A stretch of 64,000 nucleotides of DNA, from NCBI GenBank assembly GCA_965277075.1, contig OZ255707.1:1364001-1428000 (forward strand), in the 5' to 3' direction. This document shows, piece after piece, positions 8,521-16,818 of the stretch; the stretch's first letter is position 1, and each line of letters begins with the position of its first letter. The notes beneath the pieces are model-generated. The model was not told the origin of the DNA. It ran no database searches and worked only from the letters and a program-made list of their open reading frames with translations. This stretch comes from Lustribacter sp965277075 (lineage in GTDB: Bacteria > Vulcanimicrobiota > Vulcanimicrobiia > Vulcanimicrobiales > Vulcanimicrobiaceae). Both the position numbers and the translations under genes were made by a program.

Positions 8521-9086
8521 AACGCGGCCACGATTTGTTCCCGCAGGATGTTGCCGACGGCCGCCGCTTCGCGGGGCTCGAGCGCCATGTCGTTTGCTTC
8601 GAGCCGAGCGATGTCCCAACGCAAATCAGCGCCGTCCGCGCCGAAATAGCCGTCGACGACCGCCGCTTCGGCGTGCGTGCGAATCGCATCGACGGAAATG
8701 GAATAGACGGCGGCGAGCCGGGCGGCGACCGACGCCATTGCGTCGATCTGTTCGCGGGTGAGCGGCCACCGTCCGAAGTTGAACGGCGTCGCGCCGCCCA
8801 TCGCACAAACGGCGATCCCGAGCGTCCACGAGTTGTGGCCGGCAACGTGCGCGGCATACGGTCGCGCCGGCTCGTTGCGGACGTCGCGCATGTTCGCGCG
8901 CAGATCGTGCGTCAGAACGACGTGCACGTCGTGCGAACCGCGCAAGCAGACATGATAGGCGGGAAAAACCGTTTGATAATCCGCTGCGGTCCAATGGAGT
9001 ACGATCGCACGAAGGTCTCCAGCCGGCAATTGCGGTCGCCATTCGCGGACCCTGACGGGCGCGGGGAGAACCAAGGACTGATGCAC
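8517..9086 (-). CDS. N-acetylmuramoyl-L-alanine amidase-like (Amidase_2) protein
   Basis: The segment RAIVLHWTAADYQTV resembles the first zinc-ligand region of Amidase_2/PGRP enzymes (His in VLHWTA), followed by HDVHVVLTHDLRANMRD and AGHNSWTLGIAVCAMGG, the usual core of that fold. No signal peptide is seen. The start is uncertain: GTG at 9086 with GAAGGG before it would overlap the divergent protease start at 9081, and a TTG at 9074 is an alternative. A cell-wall-cleaving or phage-lysin-like role is likely. Confidence 0.7.
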   Translation of the reverse strand: MHQSLVLPAPVRVREWRPQLPAGDLRAIVLHWTAADYQTVFPAYHVCLRGSHDVHVVLTHDLRANMRDVRNEPARPYAAHVAGHNSWTLGIAVCAMGGATPFNFGRWPLTREQIDAMASVAARLAAVYSISVDAIRTHAEAAVVDGYFGADGADLRWDIARLEANDMALEPREAAAVGNILREQIVAAL

Positions 9087-9977
9087 GAACCACGCCCTTC
9101 CGAACCCGAAGGCGATTCTCTTCCACCGGACACGCCGCCGCCCGCGTACCGGGGATATGAACCTGCGCCGCTCGTACCGCCGAAGAACCGGCTGAAGACG
9201 GCCGGCGGTCTCATTGCCGCAGCCGGCCTCGTGCTCGCGAAGTTCAAAGGCCTGCTGTTCATCCTGCTCAACTTGAAGTGGCTGATCCTCGTTCCGAAAC
9301 TTGCGCTGAGCTTCGGCTCGCTCATCGTGTCGATTTGGCTGTACGCCGTCTTCTTCGGTTGGAAGTTCGCGATCGTGTTCGTGCTGCTGATCTTGGTGCA
9401 CGAGCTCGGCCATTACGTCACGTTTCGCAATTTCGGGATCAGCGCGAACCTGCCGTTCTTCATCCCCGGTTTCGGCGCGTTCGTCGCCACACGCGGTCCG
9501 GTGAAGAGTCTCACGATCGAAGCGATCGCGACGCTCGCGGGGCCCGTGTTCGGCGTCGGTGCGTCGGCCATCTGTTTCGCTTACGCGATCTCGACGCAGC
9601 AACCGTTTTGGTATGCGGCGGCCTACGTGGGCTTTTTTCTCAATGCACTCAATTTGCTACCCGTTCCACCGCTCGACGGCGGCGGCATCGCGGGCGCGAT
9701 CGACCCGCGGTTGTGGATTCTCGGGCTGTTCGGCTTCCTCGCGTTCCTGATCTTCTTCGGAGTCTGGTCGAGCTTTACGATCGTCATCGTCGTGCTGATC
9801 TTGGTGGGCGCGATTCCACGGATCTACGCCCTGTTTCAAGGTCGCGTCGATCCGCGGCTCGCGGACGTTCCGATCGCATCGCGCTGGGCGCTCGCCGCGG
9901 CCTACTTCGTCGTCCTCGCGGTTGCGATCGTCGGCGCCGTCGCCTCCCATATCGACACCCGGACGCTCGGCGCGTGA
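9081..9977 (+). CDS. Site-2 protease family (M50) integral membrane metalloprotease
   Basis: A 298-residue multi-span membrane protein. LVHELGHYVTF near residue 111 is the zinc-binding HExxH, and NLLPVPPLDGGG near residue 195 is the second M50 motif (the NxxPxxxLDG signature). The first 40 residues are Pro/Glu-rich and cytosolic. The family cuts membrane-bound regulators or proproteins inside the membrane; the target here is unknown. The following gene starts inside its stop codon (GTGA). Confidence 0.9.
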   Translation: MHEPRPSEPEGDSLPPDTPPPAYRGYEPAPLVPPKNRLKTAGGLIAAAGLVLAKFKGLLFILLNLKWLILVPKLALSFGSLIVSIWLYAVFFGWKFAIVFVLLILVHELGHYVTFRNFGISANLPFFIPGFGAFVATRGPVKSLTIEAIATLAGPVFGVGASAICFAYAISTQQPFWYAAAYVGFFLNALNLLPVPPLDGGGIAGAIDPRLWILGLFGFLAFLIFFGVWSSFTIVIVVLILVGAIPRIYALFQGRVDPRLADVPIASRWALAAAYFVVLAVAIVGAVASHIDTRTLGA

Positions 9978-10534
9978 GCGATGGCCGCCCGCCGCCGGAT
10001 TTCGCGATGGTGCGGGCGGTCGAAATCCTAGCAGCGATCGCAGAAAAGCGGTTCCGGCAGCCCAACGTCCCGCCGCCGCCGATCGACGTGCCGGTGATCC
10101 TGTTCAACGAAAACGTTCGCTTTCAAACGGGCGTCACGCGACGCGCGGACGTCGTGAAAGCGCTCGGCACGGGGTTCGCGTATCCGGCCAAGGGCTGGGA
10201 CACCTACGGCGTACGCGAAGGCCGCGAGCGGCGCATGCTCAGCGCGTTCTACAAAGACGATCTGCTGGTCGGCGTCGAGTTCTACACACCGCTCACGGAC
10301 ACGGTGCCGAACCTAGCGCCGCGAGACATCGGTGAATTCCGGCTCGTGCCCGGCGAAGTCCGCGTCGGCACGGGGATCGTGAACCTCGACGAACGCTTCG
10401 TCCCCGCGATCGGCGGCCCGGGCACCGCGGTCTACAAGTACGCCTTTGAAGTTCGCTATCCGAGCGGCGTCGCGTACGCGATGGGCAACGAAGGAACCGT
10501 GTCGCGACTGGTGCTCTACGCGGATCAATCGTAG
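9974..10534 (+). CDS. Conserved hypothetical protein
   Basis: A 186-residue soluble protein starting at a GTG that overlaps the protease TGA. It has no signal peptide or membrane segment. A conserved-looking core (FQTGVTRRADVVKALGTG, YPAKGWDTYGVREGRER, LLVGVEFYTPLTDTVP) is mostly beta/alpha and ends with a pair of strands. I do not recognise the family. Translational coupling to the M50 protease gene suggests a connected role. Confidence 0.65.
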   Translation: MSDGRPPPDFAMVRAVEILAAIAEKRFRQPNVPPPPIDVPVILFNENVRFQTGVTRRADVVKALGTGFAYPAKGWDTYGVREGRERRMLSAFYKDDLLVGVEFYTPLTDTVPNLAPRDIGEFRLVPGEVRVGTGIVNLDERFVPAIGGPGTAVYKYAFEVRYPSGVAYAMGNEGTVSRLVLYADQS

Positions 10535-11984
10535 TCTCGCGCCGATCCTGTTCATCGCCGTCACGGCGGCGATCTGGTTCCGTCCCGCGCCGACCCCCGG
10601 TCCGTTTGCGCGCGACTTCGAAGCATATTACGCGGCCGGTGCGACGTGGAACGCCGGCGGCGATCCGTACGCACGCGAAATCTGGCGCGTCGAGCGGACG
10701 ATTCCCGGGGTCGACGCGTCGCACGATGAGATCCTGCCGTTCATCGGTCCGGCAGCGTCGCTGCCGCTGTGGTCGCTGCTCGCACGCATACCGTTTCGCG
10801 TCGCCCGTGTGGTGTGGGAAGTCGTCCTTGCCGGCGCGCTCGCTGCGCTCGTCATCGCCGCGGCCGCGCTTGCGGGCGCACAAATGACGCGGTCGCGCGC
10901 AATTGCCGCGCTCGTGCTCGCCACGACGAGCGGTCCGGTGCTGAGCGCAATCGCCCTCGGTCAAGCCGCGCTGCTGGGCGCGGCCGCGACGGTCGTCGCG
11001 TTCCTCGCGCTCGAACGACGTTCGCCGTGGGTGATCGGCGCTGCGTTCCTCGCCGCAATCCAACCCAATATCGCACTGCCCCTCGCCGTTCGCAGCGGCG
11101 ACCGGCGCGCCGTCGCACGGCTGACCGTCGCCGTATTCGCGTTTTTCGGCGTGACGCTCGCGGTGGGCGGCGGCGTCGGCGGGCTGCTCGCCTACGCGCA
11201 GCGATTGCGCCTGCACGCCGAGGCCGAACGGTATATTACGATTCAGCACTCCGTTCCGGCGATCATCGCCTCGTTCGGCGTCTCACATACGACCGCGAAC
11301 GCGGTCGCCGGCGCGATCTCGCTCGTGCTCGTCGCGGCGCTGATCGTCGTGACGGTTCGGTTGCGAAACGAACCGCTGATCGCCGCGTGCATCGCGGTTG
11401 CGGTCCTGCCGCTGGTCATCCCGTTTTTTCACGAACACGACTTTACCATCGACATTTTTCCCGTGCTGGTTCTGCTGCTGCGCGGCGACGCGCGGGTACG
11501 CGCGATCGCCGGCGTCGCCGCCGTCATGACGCTCGTCGACTGGTTCGGGCTCGCGCAGCGACCGCCGGCGGCAGCGCAGATCGCGTGCCTCGCCGTCGCG
11601 GTTGCGGCCGCCGGCGCGCTCGTCGGCATGCGGCGCGACGGACGCGATCGCGGCGAGGCATTCGCCGCAGGTGCGCCGCTTCTTGCGGCGGGGCTGCTCG
11701 TCGCGTGCGCGATTCCGCTTGCGCACGCGTTTCCGGCGCCGACCTGGCCCGATATGCTCGGACCCTACCATGCGCCGTCCGGCGCCGACATCGCGACGAT
11801 TTGGAGTCAGGAAAGCCGCATCGCGGGGCTCGATGCTCCGGTAGCAGCGTGGGGGCTGCTGCGCGCGATCCCGCTCGCCGGGTGCGTGCTCCTCGCATTC
11901 GCGAGCGTGCTATCGGCCTCGCCGCTTTATGCAACGAAAATGGTACCGTCGCTGACGCGCAGCGCGACGCTCGTCAGTGATTGA
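10446..11984 (+). CDS. Multi-span membrane protein, glycosyltransferase 87/DUF2029-like
   Basis: About 480-510 residues with 10 or more hydrophobic helices. An early periplasmic-type motif (DFEAYYAAGATWNAGGDPY) is typical of GT-C mannosyltransferases of the DUF2029/GT87 type, where the Asp binds the polyprenyl-phosphate sugar donor. No good start is present: TTG 10446 would overlap the preceding gene by 89 bases, and the membrane part only begins near 10540. The 3' end overlaps the convergent Rieske gene by 58 bases. Confidence 0.7.
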   Translation: MKFAIRAASRTRWATKEPCRDWCSTRINRSLAPILFIAVTAAIWFRPAPTPGPFARDFEAYYAAGATWNAGGDPYAREIWRVERTIPGVDASHDEILPFIGPAASLPLWSLLARIPFRVARVVWEVVLAGALAALVIAAAALAGAQMTRSRAIAALVLATTSGPVLSAIALGQAALLGAAATVVAFLALERRSPWVIGAAFLAAIQPNIALPLAVRSGDRRAVARLTVAVFAFFGVTLAVGGGVGGLLAYAQRLRLHAEAERYITIQHSVPAIIASFGVSHTTANAVAGAISLVLVAALIVVTVRLRNEPLIAACIAVAVLPLVIPFFHEHDFTIDIFPVLVLLLRGDARVRAIAGVAAVMTLVDWFGLAQRPPAAAQIACLAVAVAAAGALVGMRRDGRDRGEAFAAGAPLLAAGLLVACAIPLAHAFPAPTWPDMLGPYHAPSGADIATIWSQESRIAGLDAPVAAWGLLRAIPLAGCVLLAFASVLSASPLYATKMVPSLTRSATLVSD

Positions 11985-12280
11985 CCCATGCACGGACCTT
12001 CGGTGCAGTAACCGTCGCTGATGCGGAAGCTCGCGTAATGATGGTCGCAAAATAGGAACTCGGCCGACATCGCGACGCAATCGAGCATATTCAACGGCAC
12101 CTCCATGTGCGCGCAGCGATTGAAGAAGCCGACGAACGCGTCGCCTCGACGCACGACGATCACCTCGACGATCGGCCACCCGCGACTCAGTGCGACGACG
12201 ACACCGGCACCTTCGGCCACCTCCGCGGTCGCGCAGAGCCGCGTGCCCGGCGTCAGAACCGGAAGGTCCACGGGTTCCAA
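11927..12280 (-). CDS. Rieske [2Fe-2S] ferredoxin-like protein
   Basis: A 117-residue single-domain Rieske protein. NRCAHMEVPLN supplies the CxH pair and FLFCDHHYASF the CxxH pair, so all four cluster ligands are present. It has no membrane anchor and no oxygenase domain, so it would be a soluble electron carrier. The start (TTG 12280 or GTG 12271) overlaps the end of the family-5 SBP gene by up to 28 bases. Partner oxygenase unknown; a Rieske oxygenase lies far away at 39921. Confidence 0.85.
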   Translation of the reverse strand: MEPVDLPVLTPGTRLCATAEVAEGAGVVVALSRGWPIVEVIVVRRGDAFVGFFNRCAHMEVPLNMLDCVAMSAEFLFCDHHYASFRISDGYCTEGPCMGQSLTSVALRVSDGTIFVA

Positions 12281-13899
12281 AACGGCGTCGTGATCACCGG
12301 CGTCGCGGAGAAGTTCCGCAAATCGTTATTGTACACTTGGGGCTCGTGCCGGAACCACAGGATGATCGTCGGCACCTCGCCGGCTAAGCGATGTTGCACG
12401 ATATGATAATCGGCGATCCGGCGCTTCATGTCGACGGTAGCAAGCGCGTCGTTCATCGCAGCGGTCGCGATCCGATCGTTCCAGAACAACGCATTCTGAC
12501 CGCGCGGCGCAAAGTTGTCGGCGGAGTAAATGGCGCTGTCGTCAGGATCGGCTGCAGCCGACCACGCAAACACGGCGACGTCGTATTTGCCGCCCTGTAA
12601 CACACCGTTCGCCGTGTTGTCGAAAAAGCTGCTGGTCGGCGCGTTCTTTACGGTGACGCGCGCGCCGACGGCCCTCCAATACGCCTGGACGACGGTCTCG
12701 ATCCCTTTGCCGAGGTCGCTCTCGGTCTGCGTACCGATCGTAAACGCGAACGGGACGCCGTCGCGAACGCGCACCCCGTCCCCTCCGAGCTTCCAACCGG
12801 CTTGGCCCAGCAGCGCGTTCGCTTTCGCAGCGTCGTACGGATGCCTGGGAATCGTCGGATCGTACGCGCCGCCGATGGACGGTGACTGATCGGCTTCGGC
12901 GAGTTCGCCCAAACCGTGCTGCAGCTTTTGCAGCATTGCAGGGCGGTTGAGCGCGTACTCCAGCGCTTCGCGCACGCGGCGATCCGCGAAAATCGAGCGG
13001 CGCAAGTTGAAATCGATGTGGTCGTACGTATAGACGGGCGGCGTGATCGCGATCGTCCCGGGAACCTTTCGAATACGTTGCCAGATCGCGCCGCCGCCGT
13101 GAAAGAGCACGTCGATCTCGTGCGTGATGATCAACGTCGCCAGCGTGTTCTCGTCGGGAACGATACGGTAGATGACCTCGTCGATCGCCGGTTTGCCGCG
13201 AAAATAGCGCGGAAACGCTCGCAAACGGACGTCGGAACCGCGCGTCCACGAGACGAACGAATACGGCCCGCTACCGATCGGCGCCGCCTGGAACGGAGCG
13301 TTATTGAAGGAGCCGCGATCGTCGTTGTAGCGCTGCAAAATATGCCGTGGAAGGATAGGTGCATTGCCGTTGACCGACCAGAGCTGCTGCAAAAACGGCG
13401 CGTAGATCTTTTTCATGTGCACGACGGCGACGTGCGGATCGCGGCAGTCGACGTCGCGAATATCTTTGTAACCGTCGGTCGTAATCGCGTTGTTGTGCGG
13501 GTTCATCACGACGTTCCAGGTAAATTTGAGATCGTCGCACGTCAGCGGCACACCGTCGTGCCAAAGAATATCGGGACGCAGCTTGTAGCGCAGCGTGAGG
13601 CCGTCGCGCGAGACGTCTCCATTGGCGATGGTCGGGATTTCACGTACGGCGTCGGGAACGGGCCGCGCGCGATCGTCGTAGCGTACCGTGTAGGAAAACA
13701 AAAACGCCGAGAGTTCCAGCGTCGGCGTGCTCGACGCCAAGACCGGGTTGAGATTCTTCGGGTCGGCCGCGGAGGCGATCGTCAAGACGGTCGCATGCGT
13801 CCACGGGTTGAGCCCCGCCGCCGTTTTTCCGGTCGGACCGACGCGCGTACAGCTCGCGAGCCACAGCGCGAGCCACAGCGCGGCGAGAATCCGGATCAA
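12253..13899 (-). CDS. Family-5 (oligopeptide/nickel type) substrate-binding lipoprotein
   Basis: A 548-residue SBP_bac_5 protein with a short hydrophobic signal and lipobox LASC (Cys17). Typical features are AADPKNLNPVL at the start of the mature part, LRPDILWHDGVPLTCDDLKFTW, and AAPIGSGPYSF. The TTG at 13899 overlaps the TGA of the upstream AsnC-type gene (TTGA). No permease or ATPase gene is adjacent. A paralogue lies at 60930-62576. The ligand may be a peptide, sugar, metal chelate or heme. Confidence 0.88.
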   Translation of the reverse strand: MIRILAALWLALWLASCTRVGPTGKTAAGLNPWTHATVLTIASAADPKNLNPVLASSTPTLELSAFLFSYTVRYDDRARPVPDAVREIPTIANGDVSRDGLTLRYKLRPDILWHDGVPLTCDDLKFTWNVVMNPHNNAITTDGYKDIRDVDCRDPHVAVVHMKKIYAPFLQQLWSVNGNAPILPRHILQRYNDDRGSFNNAPFQAAPIGSGPYSFVSWTRGSDVRLRAFPRYFRGKPAIDEVIYRIVPDENTLATLIITHEIDVLFHGGGAIWQRIRKVPGTIAITPPVYTYDHIDFNLRRSIFADRRVREALEYALNRPAMLQKLQHGLGELAEADQSPSIGGAYDPTIPRHPYDAAKANALLGQAGWKLGGDGVRVRDGVPFAFTIGTQTESDLGKGIETVVQAYWRAVGARVTVKNAPTSSFFDNTANGVLQGGKYDVAVFAWSAAADPDDSAIYSADNFAPRGQNALFWNDRIATAAMNDALATVDMKRRIADYHIVQHRLAGEVPTIILWFRHEPQVYNNDLRNFSATPVITTPFWNPWTFRF

Positions 13900-15020
13900 C
13901 GCATCGAGTCGGGATCGACCCCGCGTGCGGCGCACGATTCGGCGTATGCGATCGGCGAGATCTCCGACGGTTTGATCTCGCTGCGACCGCCCCAGAAGAC
14001 GTTGGTATAGCCGAAATCGAAGCCTTCCTCGCGCAGATGTTCGTCGATCGCGGCCTTGTGCGCGAGCACGGCGTCCTTTTCCGTTCCGTGCACAACGCCC
14101 ATGATGTTCACGTTGCGGAACTCCGGGCCGCCCTCGCGCCAATAGGCGTGTGTCATGCAGTAGTGCCGGCCGACTTCCGCGCCGGCCGCGAGCTCGCGGC
14201 CCGCCTCGACGGCCCAGTGAAAGAGCGCGTTATAGCGCGTCACGCGTTCCCCGGCTTCGTTCGGTTTAACGTGTTCGAGAAACGTCGAAAAGCGGCCGAT
14301 GACACGGCGCTCGTTGAGCGAGCGGCCGATCCGCTCGAATTCCGCTAGCGACACGCCGGCTTCCCGCGCACGGGCAACCCAGACGTCGCGCACGATTTCG
14401 TGCGGCGCAAACTCGCGTTTGATCGCCGTGAGCACGCGCCACTCGAGCGCGTCGAGCTCGACGATATCGGTCGTCGTCACGCTCGCGGGTTCTTCGGAAC
14501 GCGCCCCGGGCTCGAGACCGCGGCGCCGCACGTGACCCACGCCTAAAACGAAGAGACACTTCGCCGGCATCAAGCGGAAGTGATCGGCGCCCACACGGTC
14601 GGCGAGATACTGCGCGTGCTTCGCGATCGCGAACCCTTGCGGTACTTTCAAGGTCGTCCAGAGACGGTAGTTCGAACCGGGCGTCGCAGCGTCGGTCGTG
14701 CGAATGACGACGTGGCCCGAAAACGGATCGTCGTGGACCATGAATTCGAACGCGTCGTTCAACTTATCGGGTTCGATCTGCCAGGCGGTGAGCGCGCCTT
14801 CGGCCAGGTTCGTCGCCATCAGCGTCTGCCGCACCCGGCGGATGGTGCGGCCTTCAAGCATCGCGACGATCCGTTCGAGCACCGTCGCGACCGGCAGCTG
14901 CGTACGCTCCGCGATTTCGCCGAACGGATCGAGTTGAAAGCCCGCCAACCGGTCTTCGCTCACGGCGAGAATTGCAGCGTTGACCGGATCGTCGATCCAT
15001 ACCGGGAGCGTACTCGTCAT
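13896..15020 (-). CDS. Lrp/AsnC-type protein, fused siroheme-decarboxylase (AhbA/AhbB)-like
   Basis: 374 residues made of two Lrp/AsnC-like halves. The first has a winged-helix-like segment (AILAVSEDRLAGFQLDPFGE...VLERIVAMLEGRTIRRVRQT) and the second repeats the pattern from about residue 205 (LDALEWRVLTAIKREF...ERIGRSLNERRVIGRFSTFLE). The RR-[IV] motif after the helix and the His-rich HYCMTHAYWREG segment are like AhbA/AhbB (NirD/NirL) decarboxylases of heme biosynthesis. Plain transcriptional regulation is the alternative. ATG 15020 starts the homologous part. It is coupled to the SBP lipoprotein gene. Confidence 0.6.
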   Translation of the reverse strand: MTSTLPVWIDDPVNAAILAVSEDRLAGFQLDPFGEIAERTQLPVATVLERIVAMLEGRTIRRVRQTLMATNLAEGALTAWQIEPDKLNDAFEFMVHDDPFSGHVVIRTTDAATPGSNYRLWTTLKVPQGFAIAKHAQYLADRVGADHFRLMPAKCLFVLGVGHVRRRGLEPGARSEEPASVTTTDIVELDALEWRVLTAIKREFAPHEIVRDVWVARAREAGVSLAEFERIGRSLNERRVIGRFSTFLEHVKPNEAGERVTRYNALFHWAVEAGRELAAGAEVGRHYCMTHAYWREGGPEFRNVNIMGVVHGTEKDAVLAHKAAIDEHLREEGFDFGYTNVFWGGRSEIKPSEISPIAYAESCAARGVDPDSMR

Positions 15021-15030
15021 GGAGCAGGCT

Positions 15031-16803
15031 TCACGCCGGAGCGTTTGCGCCCTCCGCGTAGAGAAATGCCGCTTCGGCTTGACGCAGCGCGTACACGGCG
15101 GCGACCTGATCGGCAAGGGCTTGCGTCAAACCGACCTGCGCGTTGAGCAACAGCGGTAGCGTCGTCACGCCCGCTGCGTACTGAGCCTGCGTGGCTTGCA
15201 AGACCTGGCGCGCGTTGGCGAGTTCCGCTTGCGTCTGATCGAACGCGGCACGCGCCGAGATCAGCGCAACGAGCGTCTGTTTGACGTTAAGCTGGACGCT
15301 CTGCTGCGTCACGTTGAGCGCCGCGACGGATTGATCGAGTTGCCCCTGCGCCTGTTCGACCTGCGCGTGCGTGATGCCCTGATCGAAGATCGGGACGGTC
15401 AGCGATAAGCCGACGGAACCGCTGTTGCGGAAATTTCCGGCGAGCGGATCGCTCGAATCCGTGCCGTACGATGCCGATGCGTTGATATTTGGAAAGAGTC
15501 CCAACCTGGCAGCACGCACGGCATACTGGAAGCTCTGCACCGACTGCTGCGCGGAGAAGTAGTCCGGGCGCAACATGTACGCACGCGCGATCGCCGTGTC
15601 GTACGACGGCGTTGTAACGAGCGGTGTCCCCGACGCACCGGAGAGCACGTTGCCGTCGTCCTGCGGCAAAACGTAGGTATTCGCGTCGAGGCCCATCGCG
15701 TTGACGAACGCCGCTTGTGCCGAGAGTTCCGTGCCCTGATCGCGGACGAGCGCGACACGCGCTTGCGCGACCGGCAATTCTGCGGTGAGGTAGTCGGAAC
15801 GCGCCGCCGTACCCGCGCGAATCTGGGCGGCGACGAGGTTGGCGTTGACCTGGTTAATCTTCACGGTTTCGGTCGCGACCTGGGTCACGCGCTGCGCGGA
15901 GAGCGCCGCATAATAGGCGTTCGACACGTTGTACGCGACGGTTTGCAGCTGCCGCTTGTACGTCGCGATCGACGCGCTCTGTGTCGCTTTCGCTTCATGG
16001 TACTGCGCGGCGACGCGACCGCCGTCGTAGATCAGCTGCGTGAGCGCGAGCGAGAAGCCCGCCGTCGAGTACGCGCTTCCAAACGTCAGCTGTGAAGACG
16101 AAGTGCCGGTCGTCGTTCCGGTGCCCGTTCCCGTCCCGGTGCCGCCGCTACCGGTACCGGTTCCGGTGCCCGTCCCGCCGCTGCCGGTCCCCGTCCCGCC
16201 GCTGCCGGTCCCCGTCCCGCCGCTGCCGGTCCCCGTCCCGGTGCCGCCGGTGCCGGTGCCGGTGCCGCCTGTGCCGGTCCCCGTCCCGGTGCCTCCGGTG
16301 CCGGTATTAAATAAGCTCGTCGAACCGGGCTGACGAAAGACACGGTCGACGTTCGCCGTGCCGCGGAGGTTCGGCAAAATGGCGGTCTTCGCGAGATCGA
16401 CCGGCGCCGTATCGATGAGCACGACCGCCCGCGCTTGGGCGAGCAACGGCGACCGTGCGAATCCGATCGCGATGGCCTGTTCGAGCGACACGATTTGCGG
16501 CACGTTGGTGCCCGGCACCCCGCGGTCGACCCCGGGAACCGGGGTGCCGTAGGCGGGATACGGAAGCGCCGACGCGCTGCTGGCCGGCGGCAGGCTCGTG
16601 ATCGGCGAGGGCACCGGCTGCGGACTCGGCAGCACGAACGGACTCGGCGACGCGTTGGGCGAGAGCGGCGCCGGTGGTGCGGAGGGCGCCGCGGGGGCGC
16701 TCGCGGCCGCGGCGGGCTTTCCCGATTGTCCGGACGCGGGACGTCCCCACGTTATGGCGGCGAGCGCGATGAGCGCGACGCCGGTCAGCGTGCGAGTTGG
16801 CAT
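15031..16803 (-). CDS. TolC-family outer-membrane efflux protein with a Gly-Thr-rich loop
   Basis: About 590 residues with a signal peptide and two TolC repeats of long amphipathic helices (LTQLIYDGGRV... and LTVPIFDQGITHAQVEQAQGQ). The ATG at 16803 is favoured over 16815 because AAGG precedes it. A low-complexity Gly/Thr/Ser insert of about 65 residues (residues ~165-230) falls where TolC has an outer-membrane strand/loop, so it should be surface exposed. The gene follows hlyD-like 16819-18276 by 3-15 bases. No inner-membrane pump gene is present between or beside them. Confidence 0.9.
   Translation of the reverse strand: MPTRTLTGVALIALAAITWGRPASGQSGKPAAAASAPAAPSAPPAPLSPNASPSPFVLPSPQPVPSPITSLPPASSASALPYPAYGTPVPGVDRGVPGTNVPQIVSLEQAIAIGFARSPLLAQARAVVLIDTAPVDLAKTAILPNLRGTANVDRVFRQPGSTSLFNTGTGGTGTGTGTGGTGTGTGGTGTGTGSGGTGTGSGGTGTGSGGTGTGTGTGSGGTGTGTGTGTTTGTSSSQLTFGSAYSTAGFSLALTQLIYDGGRVAAQYHEAKATQSASIATYKRQLQTVAYNVSNAYYAALSAQRVTQVATETVKINQVNANLVAAQIRAGTAARSDYLTAELPVAQARVALVRDQGTELSAQAAFVNAMGLDANTYVLPQDDGNVLSGASGTPLVTTPSYDTAIARAYMLRPDYFSAQQSVQSFQYAVRAARLGLFPNINASASYGTDSSDPLAGNFRNSGSVGLSLTVPIFDQGITHAQVEQAQGQLDQSVAALNVTQQSVQLNVKQTLVALISARAAFDQTQAELANARQVLQATQAQYAAGVTTLPLLLNAQVGLTQALADQVAAVYALRQAEAAFLYAEGANAPA
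16171..16233. repeat. Three tandem 21-bp units inside the TolC gene
   Basis: Three identical 21-bp units (CGTCCCGCCGCTGCCGGTCC plus one C) lie in direct succession within a longer degenerate Gly-Thr-coding tract at 16112-16308. Each unit codes for seven residues, so gain or loss of units keeps the frame and changes the length of a predicted surface loop. Confidence 0.85.
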
Positions 16804-16818
16804 CGAACCTTTCATGCG

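Noticed and set aside
10769..11980. 403-codon frame inside the membrane-protein gene
   Set aside because: Almost pure Arg/Ala shadow of the GT87-like gene in another frame.
16171..16233. CRISPR-like repeats
   Set aside because: Units are directly adjacent with no spacers and lie within a coding gene; this is a tandem repeat. No CRISPR array or cas gene was seen in the window.
16040..16333. Plus-strand frame coding Pro-Val repeats
   Set aside because: It is the antisense reading of the TolC Gly-Thr repeat.
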